Positions 15,598 to 24,542 of a stretch of DNA of 46,596 nucleotides are shown here, piece by piece. The stretch covers positions 1 to 46,596 of the forward strand of contig NZ_MLAN01000012.1 in the NCBI RefSeq assembly GCF_002272875.1, written 5' to 3'. Below the pieces are notes generated by a model. It did not search any database. It worked only from the letters and a program-made list of their open reading frames with translations, and was not told the origin of the DNA. The position numbers and the translations under genes are program-made. How positions within the stretch are numbered: position 1 is the stretch's first letter; every line of letters begins with the position of its first letter. This stretch comes from Helicobacter sp. 11S02629-2 (GTDB lineage: Bacteria > Campylobacterota > Campylobacteria > Campylobacterales > Helicobacteraceae).

Positions 15598-17751
15598 TTA
15601 TATATCATCTAGCTCTTGACCTTTTTTATAAGCAACATGCTCTATAGCATTAACCCTCATAGAGTTAAGAAGTGCTATTAGCGCAACCCCAACATCACCA
15701 AATACAGCCTCCCAGATATTTGCCACGCCCATAAGCCCTAAAACTATAAATATTAATTTTACAACTAGTGCAAAGATTATATTTTGCCAAACTATAGTCC
15801 TAGTTTTCCTAGCTATCTTTATACTTAGTGGCAAGGTTATAAGCGAGTGAGTAAGGATAACATCAGCACTTTCTTTACTTACATCTGATCCGTTATTCAT
15901 CCCTATACCTACATCACTTCTTTTTAAGACTATGGCGTCATTTATACCATCTCCCACAAAGGCACTTTTAACATTAAATTGCTTTTGAAGCTCTAGATAC
16001 TTTTGCTCTTTTTGCTCAGGACTTAAATTAGCACTATAGTTTGAGTGAAGCTCATCTGCTATCTCTTTGACCTTAGCCTCACTATCTCCACTTAGTATGT
16101 AAGTGTTTTTTATACCTAGTTTTCTTAGGCGTCTAAAAGCTTCTAAGGTATCAACTTTTAACTCATCATTTAGATAAAAGATAGCTTCTAGCTTTTTATC
16201 AACTGCCATATAAACTATAGAAGATATAACCGCTTCTCTATGTACTTCTATGCCATTTTCTTCTAAAAAGCTTGCGTTTCCTAAAAGCACATCTTTATCT
16301 TCATACCTTGCTTTTATCCCGCGCCCAGCGACTTCTTTTACATCACTTACATTAAGTGCATTTAGCTTATATCTAAAAGCCTTTGCTAGTGGGTGGTTAC
16401 TAAAAGCTTGGATATTACTTGCTAGATCTAAAAGGAAGGCTTTTTTGGTTTCATAGCCCTTAGGGATATCACTAGATTCTATAATCTTAGAATCCACTAT
16501 GCTAAAGCGTCCATTAGTCAAAGTCCCAGTCTTATCAAAGGCTATAAACTTAACGCCATTTAAGGCTTCTAAGTATTTAGATGCTTTAATCAAGATTCCA
16601 TACTTGCTAGCCACTCCTATAGCACCAAAGTAAGCTAGTGGCACACTTATAACTAAAGCACATGGGCAACTTACCATAAGCACGACTAAAGCTCTATAAA
16701 CCCACTCTCCTATAGTCCCCCCAAAGATAAATGGGAATCCAAAAGCCACTATCAAACACACTACAACAACTATAGGCGTATAGTACCTTGCAAAGACAGT
16801 TATGAAGCGTTCACTCTTTGCCTTTTTATCAGAAGCTTGCCTTACAAGCTCTACAATCTTAGACATCCTAGAATCTTCATACTTCTTAGTTACTTTTGCC
16901 TTTAAGGGTATGTATAGATTTATCACGCCTTGCTCTAAGCTATCACCTACTACTACTTTAGCAGGCAAGCTTTCTCCATTTAGATTAGATCTATCTACAT
17001 GTGAAGTCCCTTCTATAATCTCACAATCTAGTGGCACCATGTCCCCTACCCTTATAAGTATCACTTCACCTATAGCTACATCTTTTGGCGATACTTTTTC
17101 TACTTTACCTTCACTTGTGACTAGGTTAGCTAGTTTTGGTGCTTTATCTATCAAAGACTTTATGGAGTTTTTAGACTTAGCTACTGCCCTGCTTTCTAAG
17201 TAGTCCCCAAGACTAAAAAATAGCATGATGGCACAGGCTTCTGCGTAGTGACCTAAAATTATTGCTGCAATACTTGCTATAAGCATAAGCATATTTTCAT
17301 CAAAAAAGCTTAAAGACTTTATGCTTTGATAAGCACCCTTAAAGACATTTCTTCCAGCTATTAGATAAATGATAGCTAGGATAAACCATATGACATAATC
17401 TATAATGTCTTTATGTGAAAAGCTATTTTCCCCATGCATATTATCCACTATATACTCTATGCCGCCTGCAAAGATAAAAACTATAAAAAGACCAAGCAGC
17501 AAGAAAAACTCTTTAGAAAAAAAGTGCTCTTTTGGCAAGGAATCTTCATCTTGAGAGATGTTGCTATCTGGCTCTATCTTTTTAATAGTAGCTATGACTT
17601 GCTTTAAGTCACTAGTCATAACTTCTAGTGTGCCTTGTACGTAGTCCAAGTTAGCTTTTTTAACAACTTGTAATTTTCGCAAGGCATCTTGTAACTCATC
17701 TACACAACTTGGACAGCTTAAGTTGCTTATGTATAAAATGTATGTTCTCAT
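15598..17751 (-). CDS. cadA: Heavy-metal-translocating P-type ATPase (CadA/ZntA type)
   Basis: Exports divalent metal ions, probably Zn, Cd or Co, across the inner membrane using ATP. An N-terminal metal-binding domain carries LSCPSC. The membrane motif SCPCALVIS lies near residue 362, the phosphorylation site DKTGTLT near 404, the HP motif in SNHPLAKAF and GDGIND near 600. I place the start at ATG 17751, giving 717 residues, because AAAAGG lies upstream and the metal-binding domain begins there. A longer frame from 17808 adds 19 residues without a ribosome site. CPC with a terminal DxxE-like region fits Zn/Cd pumps better than copper pumps. It is divergent from sdaC. Confidence 0.92.
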   Translation of the reverse strand: MRTYILYISNLSCPSCVDELQDALRKLQVVKKANLDYVQGTLEVMTSDLKQVIATIKKIEPDSNISQDEDSLPKEHFFSKEFFLLLGLFIVFIFAGGIEYIVDNMHGENSFSHKDIIDYVIWFILAIIYLIAGRNVFKGAYQSIKSLSFFDENMLMLIASIAAIILGHYAEACAIMLFFSLGDYLESRAVAKSKNSIKSLIDKAPKLANLVTSEGKVEKVSPKDVAIGEVILIRVGDMVPLDCEIIEGTSHVDRSNLNGESLPAKVVVGDSLEQGVINLYIPLKAKVTKKYEDSRMSKIVELVRQASDKKAKSERFITVFARYYTPIVVVVCLIVAFGFPFIFGGTIGEWVYRALVVLMVSCPCALVISVPLAYFGAIGVASKYGILIKASKYLEALNGVKFIAFDKTGTLTNGRFSIVDSKIIESSDIPKGYETKKAFLLDLASNIQAFSNHPLAKAFRYKLNALNVSDVKEVAGRGIKARYEDKDVLLGNASFLEENGIEVHREAVISSIVYMAVDKKLEAIFYLNDELKVDTLEAFRRLRKLGIKNTYILSGDSEAKVKEIADELHSNYSANLSPEQKEQKYLELQKQFNVKSAFVGDGINDAIVLKRSDVGIGMNNGSDVSKESADVILTHSLITLPLSIKIARKTRTIVWQNIIFALVVKLIFIVLGLMGVANIWEAVFGDVGVALIALLNSMRVNAIEHVAYKKGQELDDI

Positions 17752-17874
17752 TTTGAGTAAAAACCTTTTCTTATAAATGTATAAAAGTGTAAAATCGTAA
17801 TTCCACATAATAGAAGTATAAAAATATCAGAGAATATATAATTTTAAGTTTAAATTTTTTATAGAATGAAAGCT

Positions 17875-17906
17875 TGGTATAATCGCTTATTACAAAACAC
17901 AAGGAG
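17875..17906 (+). promoter_or_regulatory. Promoter and ribosome site of sdaC
   Basis: An extended -10 box TGGTATAAT lies at 17875-17883. Transcription would start near 17890. AAGGAG at 17901-17906 then sits seven bases before GTG 17914. Together they show that translation from the upstream in-frame ATG at 17866 is not possible, because that ATG would lie upstream of the transcript. Confidence 0.75.
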
Positions 17907-17913
17907 CATTAGA

Positions 17914-19185
17914 GTGGGAACAACAGAGATAAAAGACAAAATGAAATGGAACAAAGACGATACAACGTGGACACTTAGCCTCTTTGGCACAGCCATAGGA
18001 GCTGGGGTGCTTTTCCTTCCTATAAGTGCTGGCATGGGAGGTCTTATACCTCTTATCATCATACTTATACTTGCCTACCCCTTAACGTTTTTAACACATA
18101 GGGGTCTTTGTCGTTTCGTGTTAAGTGATAAAAATCCAAGTGATGATATAACTGGAGTTGCTGGCAACTACTTTGGAAAAGTTGGCGGGTTTATAATAAC
18201 TCTTGTGTACTTTTTTGCAATCTTCCCTATAGTTTTAATATATAGCGTTGGTATTACTAATACCTTAATAAGCTTTGTAGTACATCAAATGGGCTATGAA
18301 AACTTTGGGTCTAGTTCACTAAGCAGGATAATAATAAGTCTAATCTTAGTTGGAATCTTAATGATAATCTCCTATCTTGGAGAAAATGTAGTAACTAAGA
18401 TTATGAGTTATCTAGTCTATCCTTTCATAGCCTTCTTAATCATAGTCGCACTTTTTTTAATCCCTCAGTGGAATACATCGCTATTTGAACACATAAGCTT
18501 TAGTGGCGTGCCGGGCGGCCATGGTATGTGGTTTACTTTATGGCTAGTTATACCAGTTATGGTGTTTTCTTTTAACCACTCACCTATAATTTCTTCTCTT
18601 GCAGTACATGAGAAAAAAAGATATGGCGAGCTAGCTGATAAGAAAGCTTCTAAAATCATCTCAAGAAGCAATATCATAATGGTAATAGTTGTTATGTTTT
18701 TTACATTTTCTTGTGCGCTTTGTCTAACACCACATGACTTTGCCCTAGCAAACAAGCAAAACATATCAATCCTTAGCTATGTAGCTAATAAATTTAACGC
18801 CCCAATACTAGAGATAATAGCACCAATAGTTGCCTTCGTCGCCATGTCTAAAAGTTTCTTAGGTCACTATCTTGGTGCAAGAGAGGGCTTTAATGGTATA
18901 GTTAGAAAGGCAAGTGGGAAAAACATCTCTGAGAAAAAGCTAAACATAGCTGCAGTTATCATTATGTTTTTAATAGCTTGGTTTGTAGCTTATGAAAATC
19001 CAAATATCTTAAATATCATAGAAGGTATAGGTGGACTAGTGCTAGTTGCCATACTTTTCTTAATGCCAATTTATGCTATCTGGAGATATCCTGCTTTAAA
19101 GGCTTATAGAAATATATGGATAAGTATATTTGTAGTAGTCTTTGGGATAATAGCTATAACAGCAGCGATTTATGGTTTAGTGTAG
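17914..19185 (+). CDS. sdaC: Serine transporter SdaC (HAAAP family)
   Basis: Inner-membrane amino-acid:proton symporter for L-serine. The 423-residue protein has about eleven hydrophobic segments and family motifs such as SLFGTAIGAGVLFLPI near the N-terminus, VFSFNHSPIISSLA in the middle and MSKSFLGHYLGAREG near residue 310. The start is taken as GTG at 17914 on the evidence of the promoter and AAGGAG just upstream; ATG 17866 would add 16 residues that look unlike the family. sdaA follows after 52 bases, and the pair is the same as in H. pylori. Serine is a major carbon source for this group. Confidence 0.94.
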   Translation: MGTTEIKDKMKWNKDDTTWTLSLFGTAIGAGVLFLPISAGMGGLIPLIIILILAYPLTFLTHRGLCRFVLSDKNPSDDITGVAGNYFGKVGGFIITLVYFFAIFPIVLIYSVGITNTLISFVVHQMGYENFGSSSLSRIIISLILVGILMIISYLGENVVTKIMSYLVYPFIAFLIIVALFLIPQWNTSLFEHISFSGVPGGHGMWFTLWLVIPVMVFSFNHSPIISSLAVHEKKRYGELADKKASKIISRSNIIMVIVVMFFTFSCALCLTPHDFALANKQNISILSYVANKFNAPILEIIAPIVAFVAMSKSFLGHYLGAREGFNGIVRKASGKNISEKKLNIAAVIIMFLIAWFVAYENPNILNIIEGIGGLVLVAILFLMPIYAIWRYPALKAYRNIWISIFVVVFGIIAITAAIYGLV

Positions 19186-19237
19186 GATATATCTAAATAC
19201 TAATTTAAGGTATATCGAAGTATTAAAAGGTACACAA

Positions 19238-20605
19238 ATGGATAGCGTTTTTGAATTATATAAAATCGGCATAGGGCCTTCAAGCTCCCATACTATGGGG
19301 CCTATGAAGGCTGGTAAGATGTTTGCAGATGAGATGCTAGAAAAAAAGATAAAGCCAGCTAGCTTAAAAGTGCATCTTTATGGCTCTTTATCCATGACAG
19401 GTAGGGGTCATAGGACTGATGAGGCTACAGTTTTGGGACTTTGTGGTTATGAAGCAAAAAGTGTAAATATAGATTCTATTGAAGGGATCTTAAAAACTAT
19501 CAAAAAAGATAAAAAGTTAAAAGTTGATGGCAAAGTAGAAGTTAACTTTGACTATGACAAGGATTTGATCTTTGAAAGTACTTTCTTAAAAGAGCATCAA
19601 AATGCTATGACTATAGAAGCCCTAGATGCAAACAAAAAAGTACTCTATGCAAATACTTACTTTTCCGTAGGTGGAGGCATAGTTAAAACTAGAGAAAATA
19701 TAGGCAAAAAAGATAGTGGCAAGCATCACAAAGTGCCCTTCCCTTTTAAAAGTGCAAAAGAGCTACTTAAGCACTGCAACGATAACGCCTTGTCAATCTC
19801 AAGCGTAGTTATGCAAAACGAACTAGCCATGCATACAAAAGAAGAGATAGAATCTTACTTTAAAGATATCTATAACACTATGGATGCTTGTATAAAAAGA
19901 GGTGTTTCAAAAGAAGGTGTTTTAGGTGGTGGCTTGAAGCTTCCAAGACGTGCTTTTAGTCTATATAAACAAGTAGTTAGCAAAAACTCAGATGATCCAT
20001 TAGTAGTTTTTGACTGGGTGAACCTCTTTGCCCTAGCAGTAAGTGAGGAAAACGCCAACGGTGGACGCGTAGTCACTGCCCCAACTAATGGCGCTTGTGG
20101 CATCATACCTGCTACTTTAGCCTACTACAACAAATTTGTAAAAGAGCTAGACTTACATATGTATCTAAGATACTACTTAACAAGTGGCGCTATAGGCATG
20201 CTTTATGTTAAAAATGCCTCTATATCTGGTGCAGAAGTAGGCTGTCAAGGAGAAGTAGGCGTAGCTTGTAGCATGGCAGCAGCAGGTTTAGCAGAGCTTA
20301 TGGGTGGTAATGCAAAGCATGTATGCATGGCAGCAGAAATCGGCATGGAACATAACTTAGGGCTTACTTGTGACCCAGTAGATGGCTTAGTGCAGATCCC
20401 TTGCATAGAAAGAAATGCCATAGCAGCAGTCAAAGCTATAAACTCAGCACGCATGGCACTTTATCAAAACACTGAATCTAAAGTCAGCCTAGATGCCATC
20501 ATAGCTACAATGTATGCTACTGGTAAAGATATAAGCGAGAAGTATAAAGAGACTTCAAAAGGTGGTCTTGCACTAAATGTCTGCCACAATAACTCTTGCT
20601 CATAA
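19238..20605 (+). CDS. sdaA: L-serine ammonia-lyase (iron-sulfur type)
   Basis: Deaminates L-serine to pyruvate and ammonia, using an oxygen-sensitive [4Fe-4S] cluster. The single-chain form of 455 residues carries the beta domain first (IGIGPSSSHTMGPMKAG at 10-26) and then the catalytic alpha domain, with APTNGACGIIPA, GAEVGCQGEVGVACSMAAAG and GLTCDPVDGLVQIPCIERN providing the conserved cysteines. The start ATG is preceded by AAAAGGTACACAA. With SdaC it forms a serine use operon whose product feeds PorCDAB. A strong inverted repeat follows the stop. Confidence 0.97.
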   Translation: MDSVFELYKIGIGPSSSHTMGPMKAGKMFADEMLEKKIKPASLKVHLYGSLSMTGRGHRTDEATVLGLCGYEAKSVNIDSIEGILKTIKKDKKLKVDGKVEVNFDYDKDLIFESTFLKEHQNAMTIEALDANKKVLYANTYFSVGGGIVKTRENIGKKDSGKHHKVPFPFKSAKELLKHCNDNALSISSVVMQNELAMHTKEEIESYFKDIYNTMDACIKRGVSKEGVLGGGLKLPRRAFSLYKQVVSKNSDDPLVVFDWVNLFALAVSEENANGGRVVTAPTNGACGIIPATLAYYNKFVKELDLHMYLRYYLTSGAIGMLYVKNASISGAEVGCQGEVGVACSMAAAGLAELMGGNAKHVCMAAEIGMEHNLGLTCDPVDGLVQIPCIERNAIAAVKAINSARMALYQNTESKVSLDAIIATMYATGKDISEKYKETSKGGLALNVCHNNSCS

Positions 20606-20612
20606 GCCTTTT

Positions 20613-20640
20613 ATAGATTCTATAGTTATATAGAATCTAT
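20613..20640. terminator. Strong inverted repeat after sdaA
   Basis: ATAGATTCTATA at 20613-20624 and TATAGAATCTAT at 20629-20640 are perfect 12-bp arms with a four-base loop, eight bases after the sdaA stop and followed by CTTTTATAAAG. It is a likely terminator. Each arm contains the over-represented AGATTCT/AGAATCT word, so this is an inverted pair of that word. Confidence 0.7.
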
Positions 20641-20788
20641 CTTTTATAAAGTCATCTTTTTATCAGTAAACATAGCTTGCATACTTACTATAGGCTTACT
20701 ACAACAAGCATGGCTATCTAATCACATTACATCACATATCATCACTATAGACTTATAGAATCTACATCCTTACAGGCATAAGTAAAAA

Positions 20789-20806
20789 TATCAATAATTA
20801 TTGATA
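20789..20806. promoter_or_regulatory. 18-bp palindrome upstream of the autotransporter gene
   Basis: TATCAATAA and TTATTGATA abut to form a perfect palindrome, 87 bases before the autotransporter start. It resembles the AATAAT/ATTATT half-sites of Helicobacter Fur targets, although the centre spacing differs. It may be an operator; the binding protein is not known from sequence. Confidence 0.45.
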
Positions 20807-20892
20807 AATTATATAAAATATCAAGATTAATTCTTACTTTTAATATTAATTAAGCTAGAATCTTCTCCTAAACTTCGAATAAAAGGATATAA

Positions 20893-23439
20893 ATGCAAAC
20901 TAAGAATCTTGTATACAAACCTCTAGTGCTTGCATCTTTAATATTTTCTTTCTCTCTAGTAGCAGAAGGCAGCTCTAGTGATCATAATTTCACAAGTGAT
21001 GATTCGTTTAATGTAAATACAAATTTAGGAAATATCACTACTACTAAAGATAATCAAGGCACACTATCACTAATAACTAAAGATATAAAATTTACAGATA
21101 TAAGTAGAGATGAAAGATTTAAAACCATACCTCGTATAAAAAGTATAGTTTTTGATGGAGAGAGTGGTAATAAACTTCTGGGAGATAAAGAAAACTTTGA
21201 TAATGATATTAGAGCATATAGCATAAGTATAGGAAATAGTAATCAAGGAACCAATGAGATAAAAGCAGGAGATATGGAAGTTGATGACTTAAGCTTTAAA
21301 GGAAGCATTACAGCCAACAAGCTTAAGGTTACTAAGCTTACTTTAGATGGAGGAATATCAAGTTTTAAAGATAGTATAGATAGTGGAAACCCGCTAGATC
21401 TAATACTTAAAAATGGTGCTAGCATAACTACTGCGGATATAAAAAATCCCGCGAAACTAACCACAGAAGGCGGGGATAGCGGTAAGATAAATAAAGTAAT
21501 AGTGACAAGCACCAGCACTCTCCCTAGTTTTAGTAGTGCCAGCCTAAGCCCCTTTACCACTATAGAATCTAAAGGCGGTTTTTCTATAACATCTACGACA
21601 TTTAATTTTTCTACTACAGAAAATAGTTTTAATATAGGCACAATAGAAACGGGAGAATCCTACTTAAGGTTAGCTTCTTTGCCTAAGATTGATGGAAAAA
21701 AAGATAGCCAGACAGCTGATAAAAACAACTTGAGAAAGTTTATGCAAGCCGCAGGTGTAACCAAAGATACCAAAGATACCAATGCCCTATTGTTAAAAGA
21801 GGGATTCTTGAGCGCAACCTCTCATGATAATTTACAAATCTACTACAGTAGTGCACCAGAAGATGATGGGGATTTTTTAAGTCAAACATATACTGCTAAA
21901 GATATAACAGGAAAAGATAAGGGAAAATACAAGCTAGTAGAAGAAAAGCTTAAGTCTAACTTTATCTTCGTTGACTTTTATCTTGGCAAGAAAGAAAAGA
22001 CTGCAAGCGAAGGGGATAAAACCATAGACCTCCTAGCTAAATATAATGACAATGGGCTATTTGAACTTATAACAGACACCAAGCCAGATGAAGGCTCTAC
22101 AAGCGATAAGCCTCAAGGTGATGATCCTAGCACAGGCACTACAGATTCTACCACGCCATCTAGTCCTCCAAGTAGTGAAGGCACAAAGCCAAGTGAAAAA
22201 GACAAAGCAACAAATAGCAGTGATAAAACAAAGCCACAAGCTACCCCAACTTCTAAAAGTGGCGTAAGTGGTAATGTCCAAAGGCTAGCTGTAAGCATAG
22301 GTAAGTTTGGTGGTAAACATAAAAGCACTACAGGAGGCACATCTCCTAGCGATAGAGTATTAAATCAATTTTTTATCATAGAAGGTGATAAAAGAGAGCA
22401 AAGAGAAGGTGCACTTAACAAGCTAGGTGACTTACTTCCTAGCGACTTAGATAACTCCTTGCAAAACTTCGCACTAGAAAACCAAAACACAACTACTAGC
22501 ATAGTAGATAACATCGTGCAAGATTCTAGCCTTGCTAACTCGCTAAAAGCTTTAAGCAAGCTAAGATTTGCCAGTGCTTTGACTACTAATACCACTGATA
22601 CTAAAAGTGACAAAGACGCTATAGAATATGTAGAGTATATAGAAGAGCCTAGTAGTGAAGTCTATGCACAAGCCTTTTATCAAAACATCTTTCAAGGCAC
22701 TAGAACCGGCATCAAAGGCTACTCTTCTAACTCTTTTGGACTTCTAGCTGGCTATAACTATAGAGTGCTAGATCTAATAGTAGGTGGGAATCTAAGCTAT
22801 GCTAACTCTATGGTAGGAAGGGAGACTAACTTTAATACCATAGCACCTAGAATCTATCTCTACTCGCTAAATGAAGGCTTTACCTACCAAGCAAGCCTAG
22901 GTTACGCCTTACACGCCATAGGAAGCGAAAGGATACAAAGCTTTTTGGGAAGCAAGGCTACTTCAAGCCATATAGCTAATGAGTTTAATGCCTCTTTTTT
23001 ACTAGGCTATAAGATGAGTTTCAACCATCACAGCATAACTCCAGCCTTTAGACTTACCTACCTCTTACTATCTCAAAACCCTTATGAAGAAAATGGTAGC
23101 TTTGGACTAAAAATAGATTCTAAAACGCAACACGCCTTACTGCCTAGTCTTGGGGCTAACTATACATATACGATAAATGAAGACTTTAAGCTAATGGCTG
23201 GGGCTTTTATATTCTATGATGTTTTATCTAAGGATCCTTTGGTTAATGCCTCTTTATTAGATGGGGAGATAAGCTTTCTTGTAGCAAGCCTTGGTAATGA
23301 AAGCCTAGGAGGCAATGTCAATCTTTCTTTAAGCTACGCACTAAGCGAGGCGCAAAACTTAAGCCTTACTTACTTAGGCTCTTTTAAAAGCTCTCTAGTA
23401 GCTAGTGCTATAAGTGCCAGATATGGATTTAGATTCTAA
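20893..23439 (+). CDS. Autotransporter (type V secretion), unknown passenger
   Basis: Surface or secreted protein of 848 residues. A signal-like N-terminus ends about residue 25 (LVAEG). The passenger to about residue 390 is rich in Ser, Thr, Asn and Lys and has strand-forming repeats (SFKGSITANKLKVTKLTLDGG). A Pro/Ser/Thr/Lys-rich, probably disordered stretch follows (about 400-460). The last 270 residues form the beta-barrel: YAQAFYQNIFQG, GLLAGYNYRVLDLIVGGNLSY, and a terminal aromatic in SARYGFRF. I see no protease triad or VacA toxin motif. AAAGGA precedes ATG. It is monocistronic, flanked by terminator-like repeats, and lies downstream of a Fur-like palindrome. Confidence 0.88.
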   Translation: MQTKNLVYKPLVLASLIFSFSLVAEGSSSDHNFTSDDSFNVNTNLGNITTTKDNQGTLSLITKDIKFTDISRDERFKTIPRIKSIVFDGESGNKLLGDKENFDNDIRAYSISIGNSNQGTNEIKAGDMEVDDLSFKGSITANKLKVTKLTLDGGISSFKDSIDSGNPLDLILKNGASITTADIKNPAKLTTEGGDSGKINKVIVTSTSTLPSFSSASLSPFTTIESKGGFSITSTTFNFSTTENSFNIGTIETGESYLRLASLPKIDGKKDSQTADKNNLRKFMQAAGVTKDTKDTNALLLKEGFLSATSHDNLQIYYSSAPEDDGDFLSQTYTAKDITGKDKGKYKLVEEKLKSNFIFVDFYLGKKEKTASEGDKTIDLLAKYNDNGLFELITDTKPDEGSTSDKPQGDDPSTGTTDSTTPSSPPSSEGTKPSEKDKATNSSDKTKPQATPTSKSGVSGNVQRLAVSIGKFGGKHKSTTGGTSPSDRVLNQFFIIEGDKREQREGALNKLGDLLPSDLDNSLQNFALENQNTTTSIVDNIVQDSSLANSLKALSKLRFASALTTNTTDTKSDKDAIEYVEYIEEPSSEVYAQAFYQNIFQGTRTGIKGYSSNSFGLLAGYNYRVLDLIVGGNLSYANSMVGRETNFNTIAPRIYLYSLNEGFTYQASLGYALHAIGSERIQSFLGSKATSSHIANEFNASFLLGYKMSFNHHSITPAFRLTYLLLSQNPYEENGSFGLKIDSKTQHALLPSLGANYTYTINEDFKLMAGAFIFYDVLSKDPLVNASLLDGEISFLVASLGNESLGGNVNLSLSYALSEAQNLSLTYLGSFKSSLVASAISARYGFRF

Positions 23440-23597
23440 GGGAATTTAGATTCTAGGGAGTGAATTTAGATTTTAAAAAAGTGGACTTCAAAAAAAGCAA
23501 GGATTTAGATTTTATAAAATAAGTCTAGATTCTAAGCTTAGTTAAGCCCTTGCCTATAAGCCAAAAAGCTTAAAAGCCACTTGCCAAAATACAAACT
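23440..23597. repeat. Repeated TTTAGATT words between the autotransporter gene and hemC
   Basis: This 158-bp convergent gap holds TTTAGATTCTA near 23447, TTTAGATTTTA near 23464, TTTAGATTTTATA near 23506 and TCTAGATTCTAAG near 23523. They are degenerate copies of the same 7-mer context that is abundant across the window. No gene is present. Confidence 0.55.
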
Positions 23598-24542
23598 CTA
23601 CAAGCTTTTTGAAATGGATTCTAAAATATCGCTAGCACCATTTTCTATAAAGTAAGCAACTATGGAATCTACAGCTTCTAAAGCCTCATCTTTTTTAAAG
23701 CTTAGCTCTTTTTGGATGATCTTACTACACTCTAAGTCACTCATGATGGCTTTAAAATGTAGTAAGCTGCTAGGCTCTTTTAAAGTCACATGCACGCCTA
23801 TAGGCACTTGGCAGCCGCCATTAAGCCCTTTTATAAAGCGTCTTTCAAGACTACAACAAAGTGAAGAGTTTTCATCACTTAGACTATGCAAAAGAGAGTG
23901 TATTGCTTCATCTCTAGGTAAGCTTGGGCTTCTACACTCAATCCCAAGTGCACCCTGCCCCATAGCCGGGATAAAATCTAGCTTTGTGATATAAGGAATC
24001 TTATCTCTTAACTCTAACCTATCAATGGCAGCACTTGCTAGGATTATGGCGTCAAACTCGCCACTTTCAAGCTTTCTTAGACGCGTTTGGACATTACCCC
24101 TAAGAGAGAGGGAGTTTATATCACTTCTTAGCATTTTTAGCTGAGTAGTGCGCCTAAGAGAGGTTGTGCCTACTTTGGCATTTATAGGCAAAGCACTTAT
24201 ATCTTTATACTTAAAGCTTAAAAAACTATCGCTATCATCATGTCTTTTAGTAATGCTTGCTAGACTTAACCCTTGTGGAATCTCAACTGGGACATCTTTT
24301 AAAGAGTGCACAGCAAAATCTATCTCGCCACTTAAAAGTTCATTTTCTAACTCTTTGGTAAAAAGTCCCTTCCCGCCAATCTTATGAAGTGGGACATCTA
24401 GTATCTTATCGCCTTTAGTTTTTATGGCTCTTAGCTCTACTTTTATGCCTTTAGATTCTAAAAGACCTTTTATAAAGTTAGCCTGCCAAAGGGCTAGCAC
24501 ACTATCTCTTGTGCCAAGTTTTAATATACCTACATCACTCAT
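23598..24542 (-). CDS. hemC: Hydroxymethylbilane synthase (porphobilinogen deaminase)
   Basis: Joins four porphobilinogen molecules into hydroxymethylbilane. The 314-residue protein has KLGTRDSVLALWQA at the N-terminus, SLKDVP near residue 80, TSLRRTTQL at 127-135 and the dipyrromethane-cofactor cysteine C244 in NGGCQVPIG. Its ATG overlaps the proS stop by four bases (ATGA), indicating translational coupling. It closes the long minus-strand run. Confidence 0.97.
   Translation of the reverse strand: MSDVGILKLGTRDSVLALWQANFIKGLLESKGIKVELRAIKTKGDKILDVPLHKIGGKGLFTKELENELLSGEIDFAVHSLKDVPVEIPQGLSLASITKRHDDSDSFLSFKYKDISALPINAKVGTTSLRRTTQLKMLRSDINSLSLRGNVQTRLRKLESGEFDAIILASAAIDRLELRDKIPYITKLDFIPAMGQGALGIECRSPSLPRDEAIHSLLHSLSDENSSLCCSLERRFIKGLNGGCQVPIGVHVTLKEPSSLLHFKAIMSDLECSKIIQKELSFKKDEALEAVDSIVAYFIENGASDILESISKSL

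Noticed and set aside
17752-17808. Extension of the P-type ATPase to an earlier ATG at 17808
   Set aside because: No ribosome site; the added 19 residues precede the metal-binding domain and look unrelated to the family.
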